Origin: Marasmius tenuissimus
Taxonomy: Eukaryota > Basidiomycota > Agaricomycetes > Agaricales > Marasmiaceae
Assembly: GCA_029532415.1 (NCBI GenBank)
Contig: JAQOTA010000070.1
Span: forward strand, 682,001-746,000
DNA length: 64,000 nt
Direction: 5' to 3'
Shown here: positions 34,881 through 45,699 of the stretch, piece by piece
How positions within the stretch are numbered: position 1 is the first letter of the stretch
How the letters are laid out: the number at the start of each line of letters is the position of its first letter
Program-made: the position numbers and the translations under genes
Notes under the pieces: generated by a model
What the model was told of the DNA's origin: nothing
Database searches by the model: none
Seen by the model: the letters and a program-made list of their open reading frames with translations, nothing else

Positions 34881-35050
34881 TAGTGCATGTCCACACTGTG
34901 GATCCTCCTTTACAAAAACTGTAAATTATGAAGCATATTGGAGCACTTGGAGATGGAGAAGCTGTTGTAGTGCATGTCTGCACTGTGGATTTTCTTTTAT
35001 TAACACTGTAGATGACGAAGTATATTGAAGTACACTATATAAACAAGAGA
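34881..35050 (+). repeat. Tandem duplication, two copies of about 87 bp
   Basis: TAGTGCATGTCCACACTGTG at 34881 is repeated with changes (TAGTGCATGTCTGCACTGTG) at 34968, and the similarity extends through the AAGCATATTG / AAGTATATTG segments. Confidence 0.6.
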
Positions 35051-37860
35051 TATCCACGAGCGACGACAAGGCAATACTGGGGGGTGTCCAAACACATTGA
35101 AGTACGATTGAACAAGAAATTTGTACAAGACCTGTTCCCACTCCATGCCAAGGTGCACATGGCAAGCAAGGTTTGGGTCATTTTCACGTGCCCAGATCCC
35201 ATCCTTCTCTCTAGGCCAAGTGTTCATCAATGATGCAAGACTACGCACGGCGTCAAAGCGGTCAGGCCATTCCTCAGCAGGAGAACCTCTCATGAACAAC
35301 ACATCACAAACATCAAAGGTATCACTGAGACCACCAAAGAAAACCGTAATGAGTTCCTCACGTCGATGGTGATGAGCAAGCCGCAATACTCAAAGCTCGG
35401 CCTCTGTCACAGAAGCCAAGGGCTGTGGGATGCTGCTGTCCAAGGCAAGATCCAATGCAAGCAGCTGAAACCAAAAATTGATGAGACTAAGCTCATGCAT
35501 CATGGACTTAGCCTCTTCATCGTCAGGAGGGGAAGAGTCAAAATACAAAGGCAACGGAAAATTCCACAGAGTGTCTGAATAAAGGCTAGAGGCCTGTTGA
35601 TGATCTTGCTTGGATGGACTTGACACCTCCTTTCCCGTTGGCTAGACACCACTTGAGTCAATGAACAATACCTTCCTCCACACAGCGTTTGAGGCTGTCT
35701 GCAAAGGAGTTGCAGCGTGGCAATGGGCCAGCCATGATGGACCAAAACGGTGCCATCCCACCAGATAGACTGCATGTTTGGAGTTGTCCTGCACACCAGC
35801 AAAGGTAGCAGGGCCAGGGACAACCAACTAGTGTTGCCAACGGTTTGGTCTGAACTGTCAGTTTGACAGTTTGAGACCAAACCATAACTGGACCAGAGGC
35901 CAAAACAGTTCCAAAAATAACCATGCCCCCGGTTTGGTTTTTGCTGGTTTTCAACCGGTTTGACAGTGGCTCAACCAGATTTACAATTTAATATTTTTTT
36001 GACAGTATCTACCAAGAGACCAGCATTGAATTTCATTTTAAAGGAGAAAATTAAGTTCTGCCTCAAAATTTGTACTTGGTATCATCCAGTTGTGGTTGTT
36101 GCCCCCAGGTCTGAGCTCGCTGGCGCTAGTAGAGGCAGTTCTGCTGCTATAAGCGTCGGTGACAAAGCATGGGAAAAATGAACCACCAGTGGGTCATCAT
36201 GTGATAGTGAGCTAAAGGTTGGCCTCCCTTGATAGTTTCGCTTATTTTCTATCATTTTAAAGGTAGTTTTAATCACTTTCACTAGTGTATACATTAGCTA
36301 TGCAGTATAAACATTCAGAAAGCCCAAGAATATAGGCAAAAAATAAAAAGCTGGTTGAACCGTGGTTAAACCAGTTCCATCAGTTCTGGAACTGGACCGG
36401 ACATGTCCAACGGTTCAGTCTGAACTGATTTGGGTAAACCGGACCAAACCTGGACCAGACCGGACCAGACCGAACCATTGGCATCACTACAACTAACTCG
36501 GCCCTTGGGAATTTGCCTGGTCCATGCTGTCTCCCTGGGTGGCAATTGTCAATGGTAGAGTTGAGGCCAACAAACGTGGCAAGGAGGGGTGGCAGGATTG
36601 GGTGGGTGACATCTACAAACAGAGAGTGTTGTAGTTGCAGGGCTGTAGAACACGTAAACAAAATTCTTATAGAGAAAGCAAACTGAATACATACCATTCT
36701 GCAAAGTTTTCTTGGTTCTCTTTCAAGACTGAGGTTCTGCAATTGGACTGTACCAACTGGAGGATGTAGAGGTAGATTGCACAGTACTGCTAGCTGCAGT
36801 AGACGGCTGAAAATACGTGGGAGGGATGATCCTGCTCGAAGAAGTTGAGCTGTAAGAGGAGGAATAAGCACCTGGAAGGTGCATGTTTGCAAATGGGCTG
36901 GAGACAGAGAAGTAAGTGGTGGCAGCTGTGTGAATGGCAGCAAACTTCTCATCAGATCCAGCTTGGTTGTTGCTGAGAATAACAGGGTATTGGGCAGAAC
37001 CAAGAGTATTGTAGACAACAGGGTCAGCAAACAGTTTGATGGAAAGGATGATTCGACAGCTGAAGGAGGCATAGGGACAGACATAATATACAGGAAGCTG
37101 GTGATGGAATAGAATCAGGGTGTCCAGGTTGTCCCAAATGTAGGCTCCCATTCAATGTTGCAGGTCTGCTCACTGTTCAGCCCTGGTTTGATCACTCTCG
37201 ATTCGGAAAGTCTTGGCCCAATCCAACAGAGCAATGGAGTACAACCAAGCTTGTTGCAGCTCAGCAACCCCATGTTGTACATCTTGGAATGGCATAACAA
37301 CAGTTGTGGCTCTTGCGAGGCATACGGTCAAGGTGTTGTCAAATTCATGAAGGAGCTGGACAATGTTAACAATGCCAAGCGACTCGACACGTTTCCACTC
37401 CCACACGCACACATGAAGATGAGCTACTGCTTTGTTGAACTCCTCGGCAACCCTGTTTCGGAGAACTCCCTCCATACGGGCGATACCCCGTGGAGAAAGG
37501 TCTAGATCCAACGGATTGACCTGCATAAATATGCAAGGGTTGTTGACATATGGGTGGTTGTCTGTGATTGGGCAACAAGGAATCCACACAAGATAGGGAT
37601 TACGCTTGTTGAACGGCTGTGGGTTCAAAAGAGGGTTGTCGGTACCATAGAAGCCGTCTTCACGACAGTAAAGGTCACAAGTAGAGCCAAACAGGGGACA
37701 AGTGATGGAATTGCAGTTGGGAGATGTAACAAACTTGTGAGTTTGGGGATGTAGGGAGCCTACAAGGCCATCATTGTATGAGAGCTTGCCTGTGAGGCCC
37801 TCGAGCGGAACATTTTACCGCAGATTGTCCTCAGTGAGTGTCAGAGGATCCATCAAAAGA
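35037..37860 (-). pseudogene. Unknown gene of a repetitive type, decayed, with a hAT MITE inside
   Basis: A coherent protein-like chain runs on the minus strand: LTGKLSYNDGLVGSLHPQTH, PNCNSITCPLFGSTCDLYCR, KRNPYLVWIPCCPITDNHPY, NPLDLDLSPRGIARMEGVLR, FQDVQHGVAELQQAWLYSIA, MGAYIWDNLDTLILFHHQLP, SNNQAGSDEKFAAIHTAATT, a serine-rich part, and beyond the MITE YLVGWHRFGPSWLAHCHAAT, ALDLALDSSIPQ and VLYKFLVQSYFNVFGHPPVL. I believe this resembles a hypothetical protein family found in many near-copies in Agaricomycetes, but I cannot name a domain. Lesions: a TAA after DNLR near 37813 and two TGAs around 37153-37172 (AEQ.ADLQH.MGAYIW). A 661-bp MITE also splits the coding region at 35829-36489. No function is claimed. 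Confidence 0.5.
35829..36489. mobile_element. hAT-type MITE, 661 bp
   Basis: The left end TAGTGTTGCCAACGGTTTGG is mirrored by the right end, whose reverse complement is TAGTGATGCCAATGGTTCGG. Flanks are CAACCAAC (35821-35828) and CAACTAAC (36490-36497), an 8-bp target duplication with one C/T difference. TAG/CAGTGxTG-type termini and 8-bp duplications mark the hAT superfamily. It has no transposase and is rich in ACCGGTT/GGACCAGACC words near the ends. Confidence 0.82.
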
Positions 37861-39372
37861 TTTAGAAAGTCTGGTAGTAGAGTGTCGCTCGAAACTATTT
37901 GAGGACATGCATACAACCATCATTGTGGCAAAGTAAAAGGGTGTACATAATGCATAAGTAACTAAGTGGCACAACTTCAACAAAGAACGTACCTTTGGTC
38001 AAGGAGTTGCAAAGGTTTGAGCTCAGACACTCATGACAAGGGAGAGAATTAGCAAGGACGGTCAAGTGATGGCATATGGGATCGACGGTCAGCAGCAGGT
38101 CCAAAAAAAGCTCGAGTTGTCGAGCACACGGGGGAGAGAGTTGAAGGTCGCTTGAAAATCTTCAAAGGCAATGTGCACAAGAATTCTTGTGGCAGGAAGG
38201 GAGAAACAGTACAGAGAGTCAGTCGGGAAGTGGGGAAAGCTGAAATGGGTAGTCAGTAACCAAAAAAAGAACGGTGTCGGGGAGAGGAAAAAAACATACA
38301 TATTTCATTGGATAGCCTTGATTTTTGGCGACATTGATGGTGCTGATGGCGTTGACAGGCACTGTGGGCCTTGATGGGTGCTGTGGGCATTGACTCTGAG
38401 GACTGGGGATGTAGACGTGTTGTGCCCTGCTGTGTGTTGAACTTTATTCGTGGGAACTGAGTGCAGTTCTCACAAACAAGGTTCAGCACAGCCTAGTACA
38501 CACACAGCCAGTGCCCTCACAGTGCCCATTGCCCAAGCACCCCAATGCCTGTTTTCCTTGACACCACCAAACACCCTCAACAACATGCAAAATTCTTTGG
38601 CGACAGCAGCGTTCCTCAAAAAAATAACTCTTTCTACTCACCTTTCCTCTCCTCTCCTCTCCTCTTTCTTCTCTTTCACCATCCACCCTCATGGTGCTTG
38701 TTTGACAACAGCTGGTAAGCTTTCTAGTCTTGTTCTCTTTTTTTTCTCACCATCCTTGATAAGTACTTCGTTCTCGCATCTGCCTCCTGCTTTCCCGGCC
38801 ACGTCACAAGGCGTGCGCCAGTCTTCAGGGATCCTGAGCGACTTCCGGCTGGATGGCACCCTTGGATTGGACAGCTATCTCTCCCAGCTTGGATGGTCAG
38901 TTCTCTCAGACACGTCGCAAGACGTGCGCCAGTCGTCAGGATTCCTGACCGACTTTCGCTCAACTGATGGCTTCCCAATTGATCCCTCTTCTTTGTCTCC
39001 TCGCCGAAGGTATGTTATACACGATCTTCCGTGTCAATTGTTTTTCTGAATACCTTCTAGGTCCACTCTTTGTTCGCCCTGAGTATTGTGAATGGTATGT
39101 TGGTTTCATTGAGTTTCCTATCTTCTGTGGCTAATATAGCGATTCTTTTTCTGTTTCTAAATGCACCACGACACGAGTTGTGCATGTGTCCTCAAAGATT
39201 TTGAGCGACCCTCCCCCAGGACCATTGTGAGCAGGGCTTGTACAAGAATGGGAACTAGCAGGCAATCCTGCCGTGGTGACAGTGGTGACGAGGGTTCTTG
39301 TACTGAGTGAGGTGGTTGGTCCTGCCTGTCATTGATGGTGGCACCAACAATTCCTGTAATCAGTACAGAGCT
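37861..39372. other. Unassigned region with diverged repeat units
   Basis: No supported gene. A plus-strand frame is open at 38450-39049, but it consists largely of CT-rich low-complexity sequence and two copies of a repeat of about 50 bp (see 38798-39900). Confidence 0.4.
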
Positions 39373-39900
39373 TGTTGAATCCGTGGACTATAATTAGATC
39401 CCGGTATATCTGAAGTCCCAGTTCATACTTCCTGCCATTGTATTATACAGGACAATGCATTCGCTATTGTTCTATTCTTCATTGTTCATTATGCTCATAT
39501 GTACAATTTCTATTGTCATCCTTATATGGTAACTCTATTGTATCTACATGTATATAAGCTCGTAGTTCTCTACTTGAATCTACAGTGTGCTTGAGCTTCT
39601 ACGTCTCGCCTCTACCTCTCTAAACTCCTCTCTGGTAAGTAGTAGTGTAGCCATGTTGTAGTCCTCTGCGCTAGGCGTCATGCCAGCTCATCAGAGCTTA
39701 CTCAAAAGCTTGCTGTTGCAAAGGCAAGGGGTGGGTACTGCAAGGCATGACCCTGAGGCATGCCTGGTTTACACACCAAGAACAGTATGTCTGTCTTGCA
39801 AATATCTCCATATCTACGTTGACTGACAAATTCCACCTTCCTGCCCTCTCTCATGTCGCCGCGACACAAGTCGCGCACGTGTCCTCAGAGATCTCTGAGT
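38798..39900 (+). repeat. Four dispersed copies of a unit of about 50 bp
   Basis: Copies begin near 38798 (ACGTCACAAGGCGTGCGCCA), 38908 (ACGTCGCAAGACGTGCGCCA), 39166 (ACGACACGAGTTGTGCATGT) and 39853 (GCGACACAAGTCGCGCACGT). They continue with TCxTCAGGxxTCCTGAxCGACTT-like sequence in the first two. The third and fourth are strongly diverged. The LTR at 39373 lies between copies. Confidence 0.5.
39373..39693 (+). mobile_element. Solo LTR, 321 bp (second copy)
   Basis: It starts TGTTGAATCC and ends CCAGCTCATCA. The duplication GAGCT flanks it (39368-39372, 39694-39698). It is about 95% identical to the copy inside the laccase pseudogene, and many of the differences are CpG versus TpG/CpA. Confidence 0.88.
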
Positions 39901-41855
39901 GACTCTTACTGGTCTCTACAATACCGTTATTTATGTTGTACCAATTAAAGTCAAATTCAATCTTCTCCATTATCCAGAACCCCAAATACGTATATCGTGC
40001 CCCCAACGCCTGCTACCGAGTGCTCTGGTAGCTTCTGTGACTTGAGTGCACCTCAAGAATGTTCATTTTGCCTCAGTTGAAGTTCACTCACTTTGTGCAT
40101 GTGTACTTACCGCTAAAGCCCTACCATGCCAATCTGGAGCTTCACTGATTGATTGTGAGTATCCACTTCCCTCTTCAGGTTGCATCGAATCTAACTCATG
40201 TGTAGTAAAATTAACCAGACCCTTTTTACCTGTAATACGCAAGTACACATTGCTAGCCTCAAGGGTTACCCCACTTAAGCGACAGCAGCGCAATGTGCCT
40301 TGCTTTTTGATTGTGATGTATGTTGTTTTTTTAGCTTTTCTCTCTCACGTTATCTTATGTTTTATAACAGGTTTTGGTGGTTTTTTACGTTCCTCGATGC
40401 GTCGCTGACAACACAGGACTCCTGCCTGCACTATGACGAAGCGGGGAACTGTTATGATTGGGTACTCTTGCAATTGCTACCGCAAGAGCGTGTTCAATTG
40501 TCTCCATCGAGTATTCTGTGGCCTCTTAATACCCTTCAGGTAAGATTTTCCGACTGTTATTGTTGTCATGCCAGTTCCCTGTCGATTTGACACCCTTTTG
40601 GTACATTAAATAGCATCCTTCTTGTTTGTGGACAGCAGACTTGTCCTCCACATACCACAATGCCTCCTTGCAGGACTTGCAATGGGAAAAAAAGCAGTAG
40701 TCGAGGTATCACCTTTCACCTCCCTCTTGCCAGCTGGCATTGACATTTGTACAGGCACTACCCAAGCATCACATTCTCAACAGGAGAACACAATGCAAGG
40801 TATATGGAATCTTGTCGATGCAGCTGCTTGTACTTGGGCTGATTGACAATCGAGCCAGGCCAGCCAGAGCCTCCTCCTCCTAGGCCAAAGGCAAAAGAGC
40901 AGCCAAACCCAGTGTCACTGAGCATCCAACACTTGAGGGAGACCAGCAAGAACCTCCTCCCACAAAGGCCAAGGGCAAAGGAAAAGTGGTTGCCAAGCCT
41001 CCCCCTGTTGAATCACCACCTCCTGTGTGCACAGGTACGTAGCTCCTTGTCATCAACACTTTTCGCTCCTTACTAATGCTCATGTCCAGCAACAAAAGTC
41101 ACGTGACAAACACACAAGGCACCTCCAGTCTCTGAGCCAGAACAAGCTGCCACACCTCCTCCCATTGCACCATGACCTGGTCTATGTTCAAGACATGAGT
41201 CTGATCCTTGATGAGGGGGTTCCCGCTGCTCATCGGCTTTATAGTTCTTGGTAATAGCCCTCCACCTTGCCCAGCTGAACTCAGTGACAAAGAGACCTTC
41301 TTCTCTTCACCGCAGCCACAGTCACAAGTCAGGTCCGAGTCTGCTGTCTTCAGCATTGGTGAACGTAGCCTGCAAGACCCATGTAAGTCTGCTGTTGTCA
41401 GTGCTTCGTAATATCTGGCTCATGTTCTTTCACAACCAGCTACCCCTCATCCAGAGTTTTTCACATTTAATGATAATGATGCTGTGATAGTCGAAGAGAG
41501 GCCCAATGGATATGGTACGTCTAATTCCCACCCCCTCCTCCCAGTACTTATCCCTAGTCTAGGTTCACTTCTGCTTGCTGAGGCTCCCAAACAATCTTCT
41601 CATACTGATGGTATCGTTGCAACTCCCTTGTGCCAATCAGGCAGGACCCTGCTGCCAGCCCATAGCCGTCTATCCTTGACCATCACCATGCCAACTAGCA
41701 ATGATGATGAAGTGCAGCCAGGTCCTGGTGAGGATGCATTATCTGCGTACCTCTATCAAGCTGACCACTCCTCACAAAATCATATGCTACACCGAAGCCA
41801 AAGAAAACAGGTGTGATCCCAATGAGATACTGTCTTCACACAGGTACTTACTTAT
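39699..41855. other. Region upstream of the hAT transposase fossil
   Basis: About 2.1 kb. Short open frames on the plus strand (for example 41484-41816) may belong to the 5' part of the hAT gene or its element, but I recognise no domain. Confidence 0.35.
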
Positions 41856-43300
41856 CTTAGCCCCAAAATGTGCACAACCAAAACCTGCTGCTCGTGGGCA
41901 CAAGCAGGTGGTGTTCTATGAAGGTGAGGAGGAGGATGAAGAGGAAGAGGAAGAGGAAGAGGACAAGATTGAGGATGAGGGTGAGGAAGATGAGGAAGAG
42001 GGTGAGGAGGAAGACAACGAGAACATTGGTCCCAGTCCCTTGCCAGCCAGGCGCAAGAAGACGAAGGCTGGGAGCCATGTCTAAAGAAGACAAACCTCAT
42101 ATCTTCTGAGTCTATGCTGGGGACCTCATTCCATACTTGGAGCCCAGCAGCAACAGGAAACGTGCCCTCTGCAGGTTTTGCAAGTGAGTTCTCCTACAGC
42201 ATTGTCTTCACTGGAAATTGATGGTCTTTCAGGAAAAAGAGGGAGTCTAAACCCACGCACCATGTTGTGAGCTATTGCAAGGGCTCATCCACTGGCACAA
42301 TCTGGGACCACTTCTGGAAGAAGCACAACATGGAGTGGATCTCTACTTGTGACCAAGCAGGGGTCACAATACAGGGATCACACGACAAAGAGGCTGTGGC
42401 ATTCCGTGTCAAGAATGATATGGACCCTGTCACAACCACTCACGACCGTCCTGAGTTCACCCTCGAGCTACTTGGCAAACATATTATAATGATGATTGTA
42501 CAGTGCGATCTGGTAAACTTCATTCTGCTTTCCAAGTCAATCGTGCCTAACTAGTTGTTCTAGTCTCTCTCTTTCATTGACAAAGTAGCCTTCCGAAATG
42601 TCATTTTCATTCTTTGCAAGGGTCTTCGTGACGACCAGATTCCCCACAGGTTGACACTCACCGAAATGATCAAGGAAAGTTTTGCCCTTGAGATGCACAC
42701 CCTGTTGGATGAGTTCAAGGTTCGTAACCCATACAATTCTCTAAGCTTTTCTGGAATTTGGTACTGATGTTTGCTTAGACATCCATGGGCAATGTTTCAT
42801 TCACCACTGATGGCTGGTCAACTTTCACCCTATTCCCCTTCATCACAATCATTGCACATTGGATCCAGCCCATCCCTATCAAAGATGCCAAGTTGCGGGA
42901 ACAAATGGGCGTCAATGAGACACTTGTTCTTTGCTCTGACCTCATTGGCTTCTATGGACTCCTGATCAGTCATACTGGGAAACACCTCTCCGCGACATTT
43001 GTCAGTGTCTTGAATCAACTTCAGCTTCTTAAACTGGTATGTGCTGTGCCATTAATGATCATCTCTAGTGAATTGACGATTGCATTCACTCAGATCGGCC
43101 ACATCACAGGAGACAACACTGCAAATAATAACACAATAATGACCGAAATTCAGAAGAAGGTTCGTTCCTTGTGCATCCGCCCAGACTTTTCCGCCAAACA
43201 ATGTCATGTCCAGCGAGTCTTTCACCCAAGGGCGTGCCCCCTTGGGTTCATGCTCGACGGTCTAGCTTGTGCTTGTGTGGCACTCCTCTCGTCGACGTGA
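41856..43300 (+). pseudogene. hAT transposase fossil (BED-like finger plus N-terminal catalytic region)
   Basis: A very acidic tract (VVFYEGEEEDEEEEEEEEDK, 41909 on) precedes a BED-type finger: RALCRFCKKKRESKPTHHVV across a short intron, then SSTGTIWDHFWKKHNMEWIS. Further on come FRNVIFILCKGLRDDQIPHR, then TSMGNVSFTTDGWSTFTLFP with FITIIAHWI, and IGHITGDNTANNNTIM. The DGWST...AHWI and GDN(A)xNN blocks are typical of hAT transposases, including the first catalytic aspartate region. An in-frame TGA separates DKPHIF from VYAGDLIPYL (near 42107), and several frames must be joined. Homology ends at about 43300, so the second half with the hATC dimerisation domain is missing. No terminal repeats were identified. 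Confidence 0.7.
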
Positions 43301-44130
43301 CGCTTCTTCAAATGACTAAAAAGACTAAGGTACATGTTACCTACACTGTCACTGAAGAAGTCATTCTGAGAGTCGAGGAAGGTCGAGGACCTCCGCTAGT
43401 TGGTGGGACTCGAGCACAACTCAATACACACTAGTGAGTGAGACGTACCTGGTTGTATTCGACCTGTGTCTCATCAGTTTTGATTTATCATGAGCACGCT
43501 CGGACTGAACTCGGGTTTCCATCATTCCGACGCTTCTTCAAATGGCTGAGATAAGCTGGTGTGCACCGCTCTCGGAGAATTCCCTCTAGAAGTCTGAAGA
43601 AGCCACTCTGGAGGTCGATTAATCATAGCCCCTGCTGGTGAACCAATCTTTCTTCCGTTCCGCGTGTGGATCAAACCCAAGAATCTCCCGTAATATTTTA
43701 TCCGAAATCCTCGTATGGATGTAACGCGCCTTCAAAGATATTGCTGACTCCCCCAAGTACCAGGTTGAGGGCAGTGCTCAAAGAAGTCACTCGAGGAGTT
43801 GATCGCCTCTACTGGGATTTTCCACGAGAACAACGATTACGTCCGAATCAGTGTGTCCTTACTTCCCATATCCGTCTCTTTTTCTGACTGTTCGGCCAGA
43901 TATTTCCTCCACGCATCCGATTGAGGGGAAACCGCCCATTAATGACTCGGCAATTCTCCCATCGACGTGACTCTCCTTTGAACGAATTGCCAGTCCTCAT
44001 GACCAAGTTAGTCTGGGAGTCGATAGCCTCTATTGGGTCCCTCAGTGTTCAACGCTGCCAAGTACGGCTCAGCTGGTTTCTCGTCGACTGTAGCCTTTTG
44101 CTGATGCCAAGTGCAGTGTTTTAGCTTTGA
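43293..44130 (+). repeat. Diverged tandem repeat array, about four units of 190-240 bp
   Basis: The phrase CGACGTGACGCTTCTTCAAATG recurs in altered form at about 43295, 43529, 43719 and 43963. GAAGAAGTCATTCTGAGAGT-like sequence recurs at 43357, 43593 and 43782, and loosely at 43998. A single related piece sits at 32907-32930. Confidence 0.55.
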
Positions 44131-45699
44131 GGCTGCTTCAAGCTATCTTCTATGATGTACTCAAGCCAACGCCACACGATACCTGTTACTCTGTCCACAA
44201 TGAACTATGGAGCAATCAATGATTTGTACCTTCCTTGAAGTTCGCATGACCCTCGAGTCGTTTTCGAAGTGGTTCATGTGGACGCCTGTCCGTGAACGCC
44301 GTCGTGCGTGGGTCCCCAATCTGACTCTGAAATGGGTGGGCATCTTATTTCTAATATCCACTGTGACGACCTTAGTCGTCCGCTCCAATATGATATAGAT
44401 GCAATGTTCTGCGACACGAGGATGTTTCGGGTACTCTGGTCCATGAATTGAAGACTCGGGCTTGGCACCCTTTGCGAGTCACAGTAGCTTCCGTCAGTTC
44501 GATCGGTGGCTGCGATACATGAGTTGTGAACAAGCAAGGCTGCGGAGAATGCTGGATGTCACACCAGGTGACACGAATCCTACGTCGTTCAACCGGAAGC
44601 GGTAAGAGATAGCTGTTGTGGTTTCAGCCTCGTGCCATGTATCTTTTTCGTGAAATGGTAAGAGGGTCAATTACAGTCTGACCAGCAAAACCACAAGATA
44701 GCCATTGTGCATCCCCTGTCTGAGCCCAAAGTGTTTTGAACTTCCGTTGGACGGTTGCTTTGTATCAGAAGGCGAGGGTGCAAAAAGGAGACAGGTCCTG
44801 GGGTCTAGGAACTTGAAGACCGCCGAGATTAAGCGTCAAGATTCTCCGTTGTATCTGAAGATAAGGATGCGAGGAGGCAACAAGACAGAATCAGGGCTCG
44901 AGATCTGAAGACACGAAGACAGCCAAGATACAATAATCAAAGTCTCGACTTCTCTGCGAACCATGTTAAATTCAATTACTTAACACTTTGCGTCCAGGGA
45001 TAAAGCTCTATGCCCCCGCGTCAAGGTCCTCGACTTCAGCTTGAGCGAGACTTGACAGAATCAGAAACGTCGTTCAACCACAACAGCTTTGTACTCTGGT
45101 CTCTGTAGACTGTTGGGGTAGCGGGCTTGGCACTTCCCCAAATATGGGGAAGATCGTTGGGGAAAGCGGGGCTAAATGCTACTCCCGCTGACAACTTGGA
45201 CTTGACTCGACCAATATGTTGCCGTCAAGTTCGGGAGTCAGTAAATGAGGCTTGAATTGCTTTCTTGTCGTGCTCGAGTAGGTTCGCTTGCACTTAGCAG
45301 CTGGCTTGTAAGGAGACTTGAATGGATGTGTTTTAACTGCGCCTTGGCCGCTGCTTGCCAACTCCTGCCAAGCTGTCGCTGGGCCAGTCTTTGACAGAAA
45401 AAAGATTTGAGGCAACGGAGTCAGTCTGAATTGTTTGAGGTGGGTTTCCCGAGCTCGACTCAAAAGTATCGCTGTCTTGAGATGGGTAGAAATGACGAAG
45501 AAGAGCAACGAAGGCCAACGGCAAAGCGGTCCACCGGCGCCGGTAAACTCAAAAGCCGATCATGTGATCGAGTGCTGAGTGGATTCACTGGTCCACGGAC
45601 TTTCCCGGTGGACCTGCTCGGACCCTTGCCAATTGCCAATTCAAATTGCCGCACCCTCCATTCTGACGCAACAGCTTTCCTCTCTCTTTGACCACCACC
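44131..45699. other. Intergenic region before the acyl-CoA synthetase
   Basis: No gene was recognised. It presumably includes the promoter of the synthetase; no clear TATA box was found near the ATG. Confidence 0.4.

Noticed and set aside
38450..39049. A 199-codon open frame on the plus strand as a gene
   Set aside because: Its composition is CT-rich low complexity and it spans two copies of a DNA repeat. No domain or exon structure supports it.
41852..42100. Minus-strand leucine/proline-rich frames as membrane protein genes
   Set aside because: They are the antisense of the acidic GAG/GAA tract of the hAT fossil on the plus strand.
14040..44297. Similarity between 14040-14066 and 44271-44297 (GGTTCATxTGGACGCxTGTCCG)
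   Set aside because: About 22 of 27 positions match and only transitions differ, but flanking similarity fades at once. Too short to call a repeat family.
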